DNA of 55,000 bases from Prorocentrum cordatum (lineage: Eukaryota; Sar; Dinophyceae; Prorocentrales; Prorocentraceae), in assembly GCA_963575745.1 (NCBI GenBank), contig CAUYUJ010019893.1, forward strand, positions 1 through 55,000, read 5' to 3'. The notes under the pieces are model-generated. The model was given only the letters and a program-made list of their open reading frames with translations. It ran no database searches and was not told the DNA's origin. Below, piece after piece: positions 21,674 through 34,119 of this stretch. Positions within the stretch are counted from its first letter, which is position 1. The number at the start of each line of letters is the position of its first letter. Both the position numbers and the translations under genes were made by a program.

Positions 21674-22180
21674 CCCCATTGTTTTGTGACAAACGGTTTG
21701 TCAGCGGATCCTGTCTTGCAGGTAATGAGGAGGTGATTGCTGATTTTGTGCCACCACTAGAACCTTCCAGTGGAGCGCTATCCGGGGAAAGTGTACAAAC
21801 ACAAACATGCAGACGTCCTCGCGTGATCATCTGAAATCGCAAAGCGCGTTTCGTTACCCGCAAAGAGCCTACTCGCAAACGCCTGAAACGAAAACAGTAT
21901 TCCTATATGTAGTGGATCGTACATCCACCGCGGCGGATTCAGGCCACTTGCAACTACTTACTCTGCGAGTAGTGGAACGCGCTTGTCTGTGGATCTGCGC
22001 TGGACCCCCCCCGGCGGCGCCTGTGGTGCCGCCCTTGACTATCAGGGGCTCCTCGCGCCAGGGTAGGCCAGTCTGGCGCCGATCAATGAAGACCTCGCGA
22101 GCGTCGGAGAGTACTGTTGTGTCGGGTGGTGCCAGCTAGATGCGTTCGATTAATGTTCTCTCGGCGGCGAGCGAGGGGGG
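21674..22180. other. No gene seen
   Basis: Mixed composition with overlapping short frames only. Confidence 0.5.
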
Positions 22181-22185
22181 GGACA

Positions 22186-22340
22186 CGAGAAGGAGAAGGC
22201 TTTCCCAGAAGTCGGCGGGACTTCTCAGAAGCCCTCGCGCCTTCTGAGAAGTTGTTTGTCTCTTCGGGGAAGACTTGGAACGCTATTCAGAAGGCCGGGG
22301 GACTTCCGAGCCTTCTGAGAAGGCTCGCCCTTTCTCACTT
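22186..22340. repeat. Foldback-like element with CTTCTSAGAAG palindromes
   Basis: Several palindromes CTTCTCAGAAG and CTTCTGAGAAG lie inside loosely inverted GAGAAGG and CTTTCTC ends. It resembles the foldback at 25657-25785. Confidence 0.55.
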
Positions 22341-22344
22341 CCCC

Positions 22345-24090
22345 CCCCCCAGGCTCGCCGCCGATTCATGCTGAGCTTCCGCGCCGAAGACCGCAGGAAG
22401 CTACCCTGAGACCCCCGAAGACAGCCCAAAGCAGTCCAGAAGACTGCCGATTTCCGCCGCAGCCTGTCAGAATGCCGTTGGAGACCGTCAAAAGACTGTC
22501 GACAATTGCCGAAGGCCGATGGGTAACATGGTGTCCATGGTTGAATGCGTAATTACGCCGCCGCGTGCCGACAGAGCCTTCGCACTGTGTCTCCCGTTTT
22601 GTCGCCGAGAGTGTGTCGGACACGTCGAATAGTCAATTATTTGGAGTCGAACACGTCGAAGAGTTTGTGTGTGCCACTGTTGTTCGACCTGCCCTCTTCG
22701 AGCAGTTCACTCACTCCACGTTGTGACACGCATTCTTCGACAGTACTGTCTTGTCGCCAAGTCTGGAATGTGTGACGGGCGTTCGACTGGACATGCCTCA
22801 CAATCCAAACCCCCAGCGCCATGATTTTTCATAGCATCGTCTTTAGAAGTCTCGAGCAATTCCCCGGGAACGGCTTTACATCTGGAGTCGTTTCTTGGCG
22901 GCCCCGAGGCCCAGTAAGGGCCCCCAGAGTCCGAAAATAGAAAAGTGCCGTCAGTCATGATTTGGTTCGTGAATCGATAGGGGGGTCTGAGAAGGGAAGC
23001 AGCCCGCCGCCCGCGTGTGATCTCGCAGTTTTCGGCGTCGAAGAGGCCGCCGACGCCCCGCCCTCCCTCCCCTACGGACAGAGATCGGCTCGGGATGGGG
23101 CGCTGGCCCCGCGAAGGGAGGGGTGACTCCTCCTCGGGACTGCAGCGGGCAGGCAAACAACGCGGGGGCATCGAGGAGTGCAGGAGCGTGGTTCTAAAGT
23201 TAGGGTATTCCAACCTGGTTCAGCCTTGACCGCCAGAAAGAATGTCGAGCACCAGGGAAGCACCGAGATTGGAGGGCTTTCACGCGTCGGCCCCCGGTGG
23301 GGGAACTCGTTCGACGCTTCGCCAGCGTGTCGGGCAGACAGTGCTTCGACACTTCTCTGGGTGCTCGAGAATATTTTTGGGATGCGGCTATTCAGTGCGA
23401 CGGGAACATCAGAATTCTAGAGGGGCCGCAGCGGCCGCTGAATTACCACCGCGGGCACAAAGGGTGCACGAAAGGTGCACGCTTCTTCGCCCCACGCTTG
23501 TATTGTCCCCCCCCGTTCACAAGCACCAGACGAATGCTCTCAGAGCGTTCCGGGGCGCTCCTGGGCGTCCGCGGCGCCCGAATCATCTTCCAGAGCCGCG
23601 GGAGCTAAGAAATCCGCGATGTTTCCCGGCCCGAGTCTGTGCTGGTCTTCCTGGGCGTCGCGTGATGGGTGGGCGATCGAGGGGGGGGGAAGCGGGGGCT
23701 ACAGAAAAGGCGGCCTCAAAGGGCCCTCTAGGCCCCAAAAGTAAGCCATTAGGGCCCGAAAAGTACGCCTTTCCTCCCCCCATCAAGCGACGCCCAGATT
23801 TGGCTTCGACTTTCGGGGAGGTTGAACCTTCTGGGCCCCTTATGGAAGGAGCTACGACGCTGGGTCAGTAGATTCCCGACGGGTCCTGACTAGATCGTGA
23901 GGAAGTCTCGACTACACGTCAGAGTGACCTTTCGCCGGACTGACCTTCGATGCGGGCTCATCGGGGTCCCCCCGATCGCTGAGCGCGATGCGATAGTGGC
24001 TTCTTGCGCGCTTGGATTTGGCCACCTTGCGCCCACTCGGTCCGCGCACCAAAGGTCACTCTTGCCCAGGGTCACTCTTGCGTGTAACCG
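22345..24090. other. No clear gene in 1.7 kb
   Basis: GC-rich DNA with overlapping frames on both strands. The longest plus frame (23242-23871) is Arg/Pro-rich and not convincing. A short duplication of GGCCC-AAAAGTA blocks lies at about 23722-23767. Confidence 0.45.
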
Positions 24091-24150
24091 AAAGTCTCAG
24101 GCGAAACGACTGCCGCACCATGCGGTCTGGGGTTCCCCGTCCCCGCTGTG
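24091..24150 (+). repeat. Dispersed repeat, copy 2
   Basis: AAGTCTCAGGCGAAACGACTG ends and GCGGTCTGGGGTTCCCCGTC correspond to the copy at 20703-20762. Confidence 0.75.
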
Positions 24151-24920
24151 GGACTCTTCGCTGGTTCCTTGTACCACCACTCGAGTTTCTTTAAGCGGAA
24201 CACTCGTAGGGACAAAAAACACGACGTCGGATGTATGTCGAATGTCCCCAGGCGCTGGCTGCCACTCAGCGCCACTTTTGCAACCGTGGTTCGCCACGGC
24301 CGCCTCGCGCTTTGGCCCTGCGCGCCCGGCTGCTGCTGCCCGCCCAGCCCGGTTGCTCATCGTCGTTCGGCGTCTGAGCGTCCCTCCTTCTTCTCGGCTT
24401 TTCCTTTTCCTTCTTTGCTCGCCGGCCAAGTCGCTACCTAGTGCCCCTATCTAGCTTCACGCTGGAGCGGATTTCGCCGCCTCGCCGCTGACGGAAAAAG
24501 TATGTCGGATGTTTTCTCTTACGCCTGCTCTTCCTCCAGACAGCGCTGCGCATTCTATTCATCATCCTCAGCGTTTTCTGTCTTTCCTCGATCCCAACTG
24601 CAGCGCTGTGCCATCTCTCCTGTTTCCCCCCACCTCCGTCTCCCCGCCGGCCCCATCCCTCCACCTGCCTCGTTGTTTCCCTTCTCCATCCCTCTCCCTC
24701 GTAAGCGATGATTCGTCATACCGTCACACGTGTCGGCGGGGCGTTCGGGCCGTTTCGCCTCACACGTCCTCACGAGCATGACCCCGAGACTTCCCCATCG
24801 GTTGTTGAAGCTAGGTATTTTGTTTGTTTGTCATTCTTCGGGCGGGCCCGAACCCAATCTACTTTGTCCGCCTTCGTGCTTCATGTTTCTACCTGCTTCT
24901 TCCAACCGGCGTGTAGTATT
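24151..24920. other. No gene seen
   Basis: No convincing frame; a slightly pyrimidine-biased stretch from about 24370 to 24700. Confidence 0.45.
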
Positions 24921-24925
24921 TTCGA

Positions 24926-25330
24926 TCGTCACACGGATGGAGGGTGGGCAGTTTCCAGCATGTGATTCCCGCGCATTGGCGCCGCGTTCTTTCGTCTGAA
25001 AAAGCTTCGGGCCGTCACAAAGTTGGAAGGCGAATGGTGCAATCGTTATCAGCATGTGTCTCTCGTGTGAGTGCGGCGCACACGCGTCCTAAGAGCTCTC
25101 AGCATTCACAATGATCGAGGGTGGGCGTTTTCAAAATGTTATTCTCGCTTCAACGCTGCGCGCATCTGCTTTAGACGTACACCATCATGCACGAGTTTCG
25201 ATTAGCTTGTGTCCAACACACGGCTCTAGCATGCGACTGCCTCCAACCAGGTGGCCCAATTTGTCAAACTGAAAACCGTCGAAGTAGAGGGCGGCCTCTT
25301 TTCAGAATGAGGCTCCCGCTTGCGACAACC
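24926..25330. repeat. Three highly diverged direct copies, period about 170-177 bp
   Basis: AGGGTGGGC / AGGGTGGGC / AGGGCGGCC landmarks at 24941, 25118 and 25288 are each followed by a TTTCCAGCATG, TTTTCAAAATG or TTTTCAGAATG block and then ATTCCCGC, ATTCTCGC or GCTCCCGC. Similarity outside these blocks is weak. Confidence 0.4.
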
Positions 25331-25656
25331 TTAATCATGCGATCCGCAGCGTAACGCCCAGGTCGGCACGACACGATCCTGCCGTGGGGTTGTATGCCGA
25401 GGTTTTTTGGGGACCCCAAGGTTTTTGTCAGCTTTGGTGCTGCATCCTCTGGTCACTCGTCCCCCCTCCTCCTCCCCGGGGAGGACTAGAGAGCATCAGT
25501 GGTACGCGCGTCCTCTTTCAGCAGGTGCGTGCTATTCATCGGCTCCTATTCTACGAGCACCATGCGTCTTCGGCCGCGGCGCGCTGGCGGGTCGCCTGAC
25601 CAGAGCTGGACATCGATATGATTTTTCGGCCACGCGCAGAGGGGGGGTAGAGGGAA

Positions 25657-25785
25657 GGGAGGGAAGGCTTCTGAAGGCTTCTTAGAAGCACTCCTGCTTC
25701 TAAGAAAGCGCGGGCCTTGCCAGTAGATGTGAGGCCCGCGCCTTCTAAGAGGCAGCCTCCTTCTAAGAAGCCTTCCCCCCTCCCC
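25657..25785. repeat. Imperfect foldback element
   Basis: AGGGAGGGAAGGCTTCT at the left is matched by AGAAGCCTTCCCCCCT at the right. Inside, GCGCGGGCCT pairs with AGGCCCGCG around GTAGATGTG, and CTTCTAAGAA blocks recur. It has a MITE-like shape. Confidence 0.75.
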
Positions 25786-25866
25786 CTACCTACCCCCCCT
25801 TGCGCGCCGCGAAATGTTGGCCCTCCCGTCCTGTGTGCTCTCCATCCGCCGCTTCCCACGAGGGCC

Positions 25867-26155
25867 GGGCAGCAGCTCGTGGCCTTCGAGCTGCGGGAGG
25901 CGCAGACGGAGTGGGGCGAGTCCATCCTGGCAGCCCGAGGGGCCGGGGATGGCGAGGGAGGGCACGAGGAGGCCCGCCCTGAGGAAACATCGGGGTCTTT
26001 GGGGCGTCGGCGGGAAAGCCTTGGACAGCAGTTCCCCCGGGACTGGGGGCGGGTGGAGCGCTTGGCCCCGGGGGGTCCGGCGGCGGGGTTGGCTCTTGGG
26101 TCGGCTGGAGGGGCGGCGGGTGGCCGGGGCAGTTTTTCGGCAGGGATGCCATTCC
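25867..26155 (+). CDS. Exon-like fragment (unknown)
   Basis: After CCGGGCAG one frame reads QLVAFELREAQTEWGESILA followed by Gly/Arg/Glu-rich text to about 26155, then the GGA block starts. It looks like coding text, but both strands are open here, so it may be composition alone. Confidence 0.25.
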
Positions 26156-26284
26156 ATAAGGCAGGCTGCTGTTTTTTTCTCGCGAGGGCTCCAGCTCCGG
26201 AGGCGGGGGGGAGCCGCGGAGGCATCCGGGGGGGGGGACCTCCAGAGACCCTGCGGAGGCCTGCGGAGACTTCCAGGGGCAGAG

Positions 26285-26435
26285 GTGAGGAGAGAGCGGG
26301 GGGGGCGAGGAGGAGGAGGAGGAGGGGGAGGAGGGGGAGGAGGAGGAGGAGGAGGAGGAGGAGAGGAGGAGGAGGAGGAGGAGGAGGAGAGAGGAGGAGG
26401 AGGGGGAGGAGGAGGGGAGGGGGAGGGGAGGAGGG
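26285..26435. repeat. (GGA)n microsatellite
   Basis: Near-pure GGAGGA block on the plus strand; a second shorter one lies at 26683-26750. Confidence 0.9.
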
Positions 26436-26924
26436 CGGAGCCGCAGTCCTCAGCCTTAGCTTCCTCTCCTCCAACGTTCGGTCGCCCGTTCGTGCCCGCC
26501 TCGCCCTTTCCTTTCGGGCCCCTCGTCCGTGTCTCTCCCCCTCCGTGTCTCGCCGGCTCCCATCACCGGAGATCGGGCCCATTTTCGGATTGGTCCCTGC
26601 CTGCCGCGCCATTCGGCACACGCAGGGGGGACCACTGGCAGCACCTGTGGGGACCTCGTGCCATTAGGAGATAGGAGATACACAGGAGGAGGAGGAGGAG
26701 GAAGAGGAGTAGGAGGAGGAGGAGAAGGAGGAGGAGGAGGGGAGGATAGGATTGTTTGGGAGGTCGAGATGGCTCTTCCAAGATTGCGGGAAGACGTCGG
26801 CGGCTCCACGTGGGTATGTTGGTGAGGTCCAGGGTGGGTGGGGGGAGGGGGCTGGGAAGGCGCGAGTAGCGCAGCGTGCCGCGCAGAGGAGGGGCCAGCC
26901 CCGGGCCCCATCCGCAGTTCGCTC

Positions 26925-27140
26925 CTGGTGATCCCTGTCGCCACCGCCACGACCAGCGCGTCCAGCAGCGTCCTCTTTGTGAGCACAAGCAGAAGTAGAA
27001 CTACTGCCCTGCTCGGCCTCGGCGAGCTCCGCGTCACTCTGCATTCCGCTTCTCACGATCCCTGTCGCCATCGCCACGGCCAGCGCTTCCAGCAACAACA
27101 AGCAACATTACCCTGTTCTGCCTCAGCGAGCTCCGCGTTC
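26925..27140. repeat. Imperfect direct duplication, period about 104-127 bp
   Basis: GATCCCTGTCGCCA-CGCCACG-CCAGCG and GCGAGCTCCGCGT blocks occur twice in the same order (26930-27035 and 27057-27140). The following stretch to a CAAG/GTGTGC donor-like site at 27258 is open (EQAAAEPRRELQALLGLPGA) and might be an exon. Confidence 0.6.
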
Positions 27141-27257
27141 CTCCAGCGGCTCCGGGGCCCCTTCGAACAGGCCGCAGCCGAGCCGCGGCGGGAGCTTCAG
27201 GCTCTGCTTGGTTTGCCCGGGGCCGACCTCGAGCGTCCGAGAGACGGTTCCTGCAAG

Positions 27258-29030
27258 GTGTGCCGCTGGCGCCCTTGAGAATGGTGCGGCCGTGCGTCTG
27301 TCGGTGCATTCGACGGGCTGGACGCCTGCTCGTGAGCGCAGCCAGCACTGGAAGTGGACACTGCTGTCACGACTGGCTGGTGCAGCGCCTCAGCGGTCCG
27401 CGAACTCAAAGTGGTCATGCACCGCCTTGCGTCAACGATCCGGGCGGACCGTTGCATACGGCTGTTCCCTGGCACCGTTGTGCCATTTTGGTTCCTGCAC
27501 TTTGCTCTTTCGAGGTGCCACTGTCATTGCTGTGCGTTGCAATCCGAAAGAGCGGATCGTTAGATTCGTAGATTGCAGCGTCCCACGCATTTCTTACATG
27601 AGCTTAGGTATCCAGTCGTGTAGCATACGTGTAAGTTTGATTAGCATGGGCCAGGTGCATAATTTGATGTACGTGTTGCAATGAGTCGGCATGTGGATGA
27701 ACCTTGTGTTCATCCCCGCATTGATACAATCGTGCGGCGTGCTGGTTGTCCAGCGTATCCACAGCGCCGCGCCAAACCGATAGACGTGTTCGGTTCGTCG
27801 TCCTGGAAGGCATCAGTAAGCGCCTTGCCGCCGCCGTTGCATCGGCCACATATCACTCAGTTGCAGCACCTGTTGTTTCACGAATTAGGCCCCCCATCGC
27901 CTAGAGAACATGCACCCAAGTCAATCGACCGCGATTGAGGTGCCACCAACTAATCTAATCAAACCCCATCGAACAAGGGGCAGCAGATGCGACAGGGAGA
28001 CCCGTTTTCTTGTTACAGTCGAGCCGAGGTATAAGATGGAGGTCGGCTCGGAGAGGGTACCCTCATGTTATTATTGTTTGTTAGATGTTCTTGTGAATCC
28101 TGGCGAGGGTACCTTTGGGTGTTCTGTGTGTTTTGGCAGACGGAGGGCTCCATGGTTCTTGGAGAATGTTCTTCTGGCCATGTCCGACTGTATGTTCTTG
28201 TTTCCAAGTCTTTTCTGCGACCGTCTTGGTGGCACGCGGGGGCTGGGCCAGGAACCTCAGCTGGCCAGCATGCTGTTCGGTAGCGCGCCCAGGGCAGGAA
28301 GGGGAGAGAGGGCGGGCATGCTCAGAAGGCTAAGGAAACGCACAGCCAAGACGCCGAAACGGGGGCCGCTTGGGCTCAGGAGGGGCTCTGGATTTCGGGC
28401 CGTTCCTCGTAGGAGGGTAAGGTAGCCATACCACTGCCCTCGCCTCGTTTTCCACTTCTTGAGCCTCCTGGGAGGCCCTCGTCGCCACCGCTGGATTCGT
28501 TTTGACATTCTGGACAGAACGCACCCCAGGAGAGGTCTGGGGAGTAGAGGTATGCGTACCTTTTGCCCCCCCAAGAAATAAGGACCGCTTGGGGCTCGGG
28601 AGAGGCTCCGCATTTGGGGCCGCTCCGCGGATCTATTCCGTGGAGCTTGTTTGTGGCCCAGGCCCGCCATGGCCAGAGGATCCTATCCCGTTTTCTATTT
28701 CACCGCATGCTCCCGGGAAGTATCGGGGGTGGACAGAACCCCCAACAGTGACACGTCGATTAGTGAATTGTCCGTTTTCGGTTCTCGAGAGGGTGCCGTG
28801 GCCGTTAGTTTCCAGGCTTGCGCCCGCCAGGCTTGGGCCTCAAGTATTTCACTAAATCACGTTGTGCTAAGAGGGGGTCTGTCCATCCCCGATAATAAAG
28901 CATCCCCTTCGCCTTCTCCGGCCAAGACAGTTTTGGTAGCCTGTGGGGAGCTGTGGGTCCGATAATCATTATCACAGTGAAAAGCACGAGTCGAAGTTGC
29001 GCATTTTGGATCCTACATCCTGGTACTACC
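27258..29030. other. No clear gene in 1.8 kb
   Basis: Frames up to 170 codons overlap on both strands. The only repeat seen is a pair of about 45-base direct copies (CCGCTTGGGCTC-GGAG-GGCTC) at about 28360 and 28585. Nothing else recognised. Confidence 0.45.
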
Positions 29031-29077
29031 TTTTACTGTTGATATCACGATTCCGATTAATATTGCTAGTCGTACGA

Positions 29078-29480
<403 letters not shown>

Positions 29481-29744
29481 CTAGTATTATTGTTACTACC
29501 ATTACTTTTGCTATGAAGCTATTGTTACTCCTATTATTAGTAAAACTTATACCATTGTTATTACTATTTGTATTCGTCCAACTCCCATTACTTCGGCAAC
29601 CAATTGTACTTCACGTCCCATTCACTTACTCCCACTACCACTGCGGCGCGTTCTGCTACTACACTGACGTAGTACGACTATTACTCTCAACGCTATTAGT
29701 CCTAGTCTTCAGTCCTGGTACTAGTCTACGTAGTCCTAGTACTA

Positions 29745-29750
29745 CCAGTC

Positions 29751-29791
<41 letters not shown>

Positions 29792-29792
29792 G

Positions 29793-29824
<32 letters not shown>

Positions 29825-29825
29825 G

Positions 29826-29870
<45 letters not shown>

Positions 29871-29872
29871 GG
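29745..29872. repeat. (TAC)n array at the 3' border of the minus-strand retroelement block
   Basis: Clean (TAC)n with two TGC variants. It directly adjoins the last unique base of the block that contains the reverse transcriptase gene. The same trinucleotide in the same orientation stands at the other border (38112). Confidence 0.9.
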
Positions 29873-30048
29873 TCCCGTGCACCACATCACCACGGGTCAA
29901 CCGCCTTGGGATGAGCGTCCTTGTGGCTGCCTCATTTCCAGTATGTAGCGAGCACCCCTTCTGGGTGAAATGGCGGGTCTGACGTGCATGCAGCGGCGGG
30001 CGCTTATCCGAGGGCAGCTGCTCCCTACGGCCCGAAGTAAAGCGACAG

Positions 30049-30298
30049 CGGCGGCACAGCAGCACACGGGGCGACCCCAGCACCGCCATCGAGGCCAACT
30101 AGCGCAAGTAGGCGCGAGAAGAGGCCAGGATGGCAAGCCAAACTGGCTAGGCGCACAGCGGCGTCACGGCAGCACACGGGGTGACCCCAGTACCGCCAAC
30201 GAGGCCAACGAGTGCAAGTAGGCGCGTGAAGAGGCCAGGATGGCAAGCCAAATGGCAAGCCAGATGGCAAGCCAGAGTGGCTAGGCGCACAGTTGACC
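30049..30298. repeat. 110-bp tandem duplication with internal 12-bp triplication
   Basis: AGCACACGGGGYGACCCCAG starts units at 30061 and 30171. The second unit contains ATGGCAAGCCAA/G three times (about 30239-30275). It lies in the 3' region of the minus-strand genes. Each unit carries the GGGGYGRCCCC motif found throughout the block. Confidence 0.85.
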
Positions 30299-30525
30299 GT
30301 GCGAAGAGCGGAGGCCTAAGCACCAGGGCCCGCGGCGCGAGGGGGGCACCACTGTGGGCGCACCCGCGCAAGCTGGCAAGGCGGCGTTGCTAAAGCTGGA
30401 GCGTAAGCGAGCATACAGGCTCAGCATCCTTGAGAGTGGCAGGCTCGGGATCTTAATATGGACTCACGTGGCCTCCCCGAGGGCTTAGAAGTATACGATG
30501 CTGGGGGCCTGCAGAGTCTCAGCGT

Positions 30526-33417
30526 TCAGGCGAACTGGCCTGTTCCTTGCGCAAAGGCTGCGAAGACCTGCGACGGCAGCGCTTGCACTTCTCCCCCGAG
30601 GTCGCCACTGCCGCCCGCCTGCCCTGGGGGCCCAAAGATCTGGCGCTCGAGATCCTCACCGAGGGCCACGTTCAGGGCGGCGACATTAGGGATCTGCTGC
30701 GGGAGCGGGTCAGTCGGCGGCGGCGGCGCCACAGGGGGCGCCGTCAGCGGCGGCGGCGGCGGGGCCATGATGGCCGCTGGCGGGGCTACAGCAGGCGGTG
30801 ATGGCGGGTCCTGGCTGCCGCGGGCCGAGCCAGCGGGGGGGGCACTGGCGGCGCGGACGGGGGTGGCACGCGGGGCGACCCCGGTACCACCCCCGCCGCC
30901 CGTGAGGCTGCCCTCCCGAAGGTTGTGGCGGCGCTCATAGGCCGCCAGTTCCGCGTGCGCGGTCGCCAGGCGCTGCCTCCTGGCCTTCTTCCGCTGGTTC
31001 TTGGTGTAGCCCGCCCACTCTGGATCGTTCAGCCCCCAGGCAACCTGCGAGCACAGGTCGGACCACTTGAACTCGGGCAGGCTGTCCCAGGAGAGCCCCT
31101 CCATTAGCGCGCAGTGGCCCTCCCGCTGCGGCTGCTGCGGAGCGTAGCGCTTGAAGACGGTGCCCACCGCCAGCGGCTCGACCTTGGGCAGGTGCTTCAG
31201 GAGGTCCACAACGCTGAGCACCGCTACCCCCTCCTTCTTGAGCTTGTCGTAACGCAGCAGGGCCTTCAAGTCGCGGATATCCTCCTCGGGGAAGTCCGCG
31301 TGCATGTAGTATGCGCGGGGCGGGCTCTGCTCTTCCTCTTTCATCTCGATGCACACGCCGTAGGAGGTCGCGTAGCGCGCACCACAATGGCAGTGCCAGC
31401 GCTGGCCCGTCTCCCCCACCGCCTCCTGCGCGCAGGTGAGGAGTTGCGTCCAGCGGTCCGAACGGATCACCGAGCAGCATCCATTGGAATTGTCCCAGGT
31501 CTTGTTGGCCGAGCACTTGTAGTACATGTTGAACGTAAAGCCCTTGCCACGGTAGAGCTGGTCCGTGTAGTCGCCCATCCGTCGGTAGGTCTCCTGCGCC
31601 ACGGCGTTGCCCTGGCACTCCTCCTTCCACGCACGCTCGTGTCCCAGGTGCGCGTCCACGACCCCCGAGGCTTCCAGGGGGCCCTTCTTCAGCCTGTCCA
31701 CATCATCCTCTGCCTCCGCATTCAGCGCGTCGAGCCGCTTCTGGACCCCGTCCTGCGCCTCTGCGCCTTTCACCATGTCCTCTTTCTTTTCCAGGATGGG
31801 CCCCAGGCCTCCCAGCATGTGGGCGCGCATGGTCTCGAATTTGAGGACACCGTAGGCCCGCGCCATACGCTTCAGCGATTTCTTGGAGAGGCCGAGCCGC
31901 AGCAGGGGCTCGATATCCGCGACCTCCTCCACAGTCTTGGCGTTGGTCAGCTGGTGCTCCTGGCCCTCGACGTTGTTGTCGAGCGGGGGGTCGCTATCAT
32001 CACCGCGGGGAGGGTCTGCGGCGCCAGGTCCATCCTCGAGGGGTGGAGGTGGCGCGCGGGGCGGCCCCGGCACCACCTCCACCGCCATCGGGCGACCGAC
32101 CTCCTCCGCCACCGTTTCCGTGGCCGGGGGGGCGCCCGCGCTCTCGGGATCGATGCCCACCCCGACGCCTTCCGTCGCCCTCCGCAGGGTCAGCAAGCCG
32201 TCATTGGAGAGCGCGTACCCCACAAGCACGTCCATGCCCTCCTTGATATGGTCGAAGCTCGCGCGGAACTTCGCCACGCGCTTCGCGGCGTGGTCGATGG
32301 AGCCAGCTCCCTTGTTCTGGCGCGCTGCGCGCGTCACAGCCTCGTGCTCGGTGATGTTCTGCGCCGCCGCCACGCAGTGCGAGCACGTGTACAGCTTGTA
32401 TTGGCCTTGAATACCCTTTCGCAGCTTGGGGCACTGCGGGTTGTGCTCTGAAGCCTCGGTGTAGCGGCGCATTTCGCCACAGTTGAGCTCGTCCACGTAC
32501 TCCACCATCATGACTTTCCAGTCATCCAGCGCTGCTCACTCCCGACACCAGCCCAGGCGCTGCGGCGGGACCCAGTACGCACCCATGCAGTGGACGTAGC
32601 CCGCCCCGACGTAGTCCACGTCCGTCGTCATCTCAGCGCCCTCGAGCTCAGCAGCCGCGCCGCCGCTCGGTGGGGGGGCTTTGCCGCAGACAGCCTTGTT
32701 GCTGCGACGGCGGTGGCGTTTGCCGCCTTGCCCGCTGAGGGCGCCCGTGGTCGCTGCACTCGGAGCCTCACTGGCGGTCCCATCGTCCATGGGGCGGCCG
32801 CCGTCGGCGTCGCTGCGCGCGCCTCGCCCGCCGCGGCCGCTCGCAGCCTGCTCCCGCAGCTGGAGGTTGTGGAGCGCGAGGGTGATCGCGTCCAACCCGC
32901 GGCGCTGCTCCGCGGTGAAGTTGGAGTAGGTGGCTGCCGCTGCCAGGGCCGCCTTCGTCACTGGCACCACCGCCGACGTGGGCATCGCCGAGGGCTCAGC
33001 AGGCGCCTTGGCCGTCGCCGTGGGGGCTCCGTCAGAGGCACCGTCGGAGGCAGCGGCACTGGGGGCGGCCCCCGTACCGCTGCCTCCGTCGGCACCCTCG
33101 GCAGGCGTCGCCGACTCCGTAGGCAGTGTCGGCGCCGTCCGAAAGGTCGCCGCCTCCGACATCACGTCGAACCCCTCGTCCGAGATGTCGCTGCTCTCCG
33201 ACGCGCTCACCTGCTGGCCAGGGCGCGGCGCAGGCCCCGCTTTGGGAGTGGGCGCGTCGGCCGCGGTCGAACCGCTGGCCTTCGCGCGCGCCTCGGACCT
33301 CGCCTTAGCCTTCGCCGCCAGCGCCTCGCGACGGGGCGCCGCGTCGTGACTGGGCGAGTCGGCATGCGTCACTGCAGGCCACGGCATCGGCGCAGGCTTC
33401 GAGAACTTGGGCGCCAT
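30526..33417 (-). CDS. Large protein with Cys-rich domain, partner gene of the retroelement block (unknown function)
   Basis: Starts at ATG 33417 (MAPKFSKPAPMPWPAV) and ends at TGA 30526-30528, about 963 codons if the TGA at 32536-32538 (codon 294) is passed. The N part is Ala/Ser/Thr-rich and disordered, with a short folded segment before the TGA (YVHCMGAYWVPPQRLGW). After it come Cys pairs (NPQC, YTCSHC, about residues 329-348), a Lys/Asp-rich helical stretch, a compact Cys/Trp region (NGCCSVIRSDRW, RWHCHCGARYATSYGVC, about 645-690) and a Leu/Pro/Trp-rich region up to SQVAWGLNDPEWAGY. The tail is Pro-rich. I recall the Cys/Trp region from dinoflagellate proteins found with reverse transcriptases, which would suit an ORF1-like nucleic-acid-binding protein; this is memory plus inference. 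Unlike usual LINEs it lies after the reverse transcriptase gene. Long plus-strand frames opposite are GC-rich shadows. Confidence 0.6.
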
Positions 33418-34119
33418 CACTTGGTCGGAAGGATGGCACGGGAGGTGCAGCTCAAGAGATCGTGCGAAGCGAAACTTCACGAGCCAAACAGCTGCCGAGG
33501 GAGGAGGGGGAGGGAGAGAGGCTGCACACCGAACCATAATGGGGTGGCCGACTGACAAGGCGGAACGAAGATGAAACATGGGAACTAAAGGTTGAAACCA
33601 GCGGCTCCAGGCGAGCGGAGACCGATCCTTCAGCAGGCTGAAAACGGCCTGACCCCCGTTCGGGACCCTGGGCGGGCAGGAGAGGGGGAAGGGGGGCGAG
33701 GAAACCACGTCGCGGGCGGGCGACAAAGCGGACGGCGGGCCGCCGACGGTCCCAGGACCCGCGGGGCGCCCCCGATCTCGAACGCCTCTTGACGCCTCTT
33801 TTGCAAGTGGCCTCGGGCTGATGCTGCTGGCGGAACGATGGCCCGTCGCGGACGGGTTGAGAGAGCAATTCAAGACTATGAGCACAACGAAGGTGGCATG
33901 GCGGAAGCACAACGCGCACAAGGCTGGGTAAATGCACAACGCAGCGTGCAAAGCTGACATGACGAAGCAAGAACGCATCATGCGCACTATGAGGGAACTA
34001 TACAGTGCAGTATACACAGCTGACGTGACCACGGCTTTACAACTGATCAAGGCAGCAGGTAGGCAAGGGGGAAGGGAAGGGCCAGGGAGCACACACGTGT
34101 GGGAGGGAGCCACATCTAG
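33418..34119 (-). other. Spacer between the two minus-strand genes
   Basis: About 700 bases between the stop of the reverse transcriptase gene and the first convincing ATG of the next gene. It stays open in the same frame as the downstream gene, but the translation (ALCIYPALCALCFRHATF types) does not look like a protein. Probably an untranslated leader or promoter. Confidence 0.45.

Noticed and set aside
27474-27495. Spliced-leader-like GCCATTTTGGTTC
   Set aside because: Only 10-11 contiguous matches and the leader 3' end is absent.
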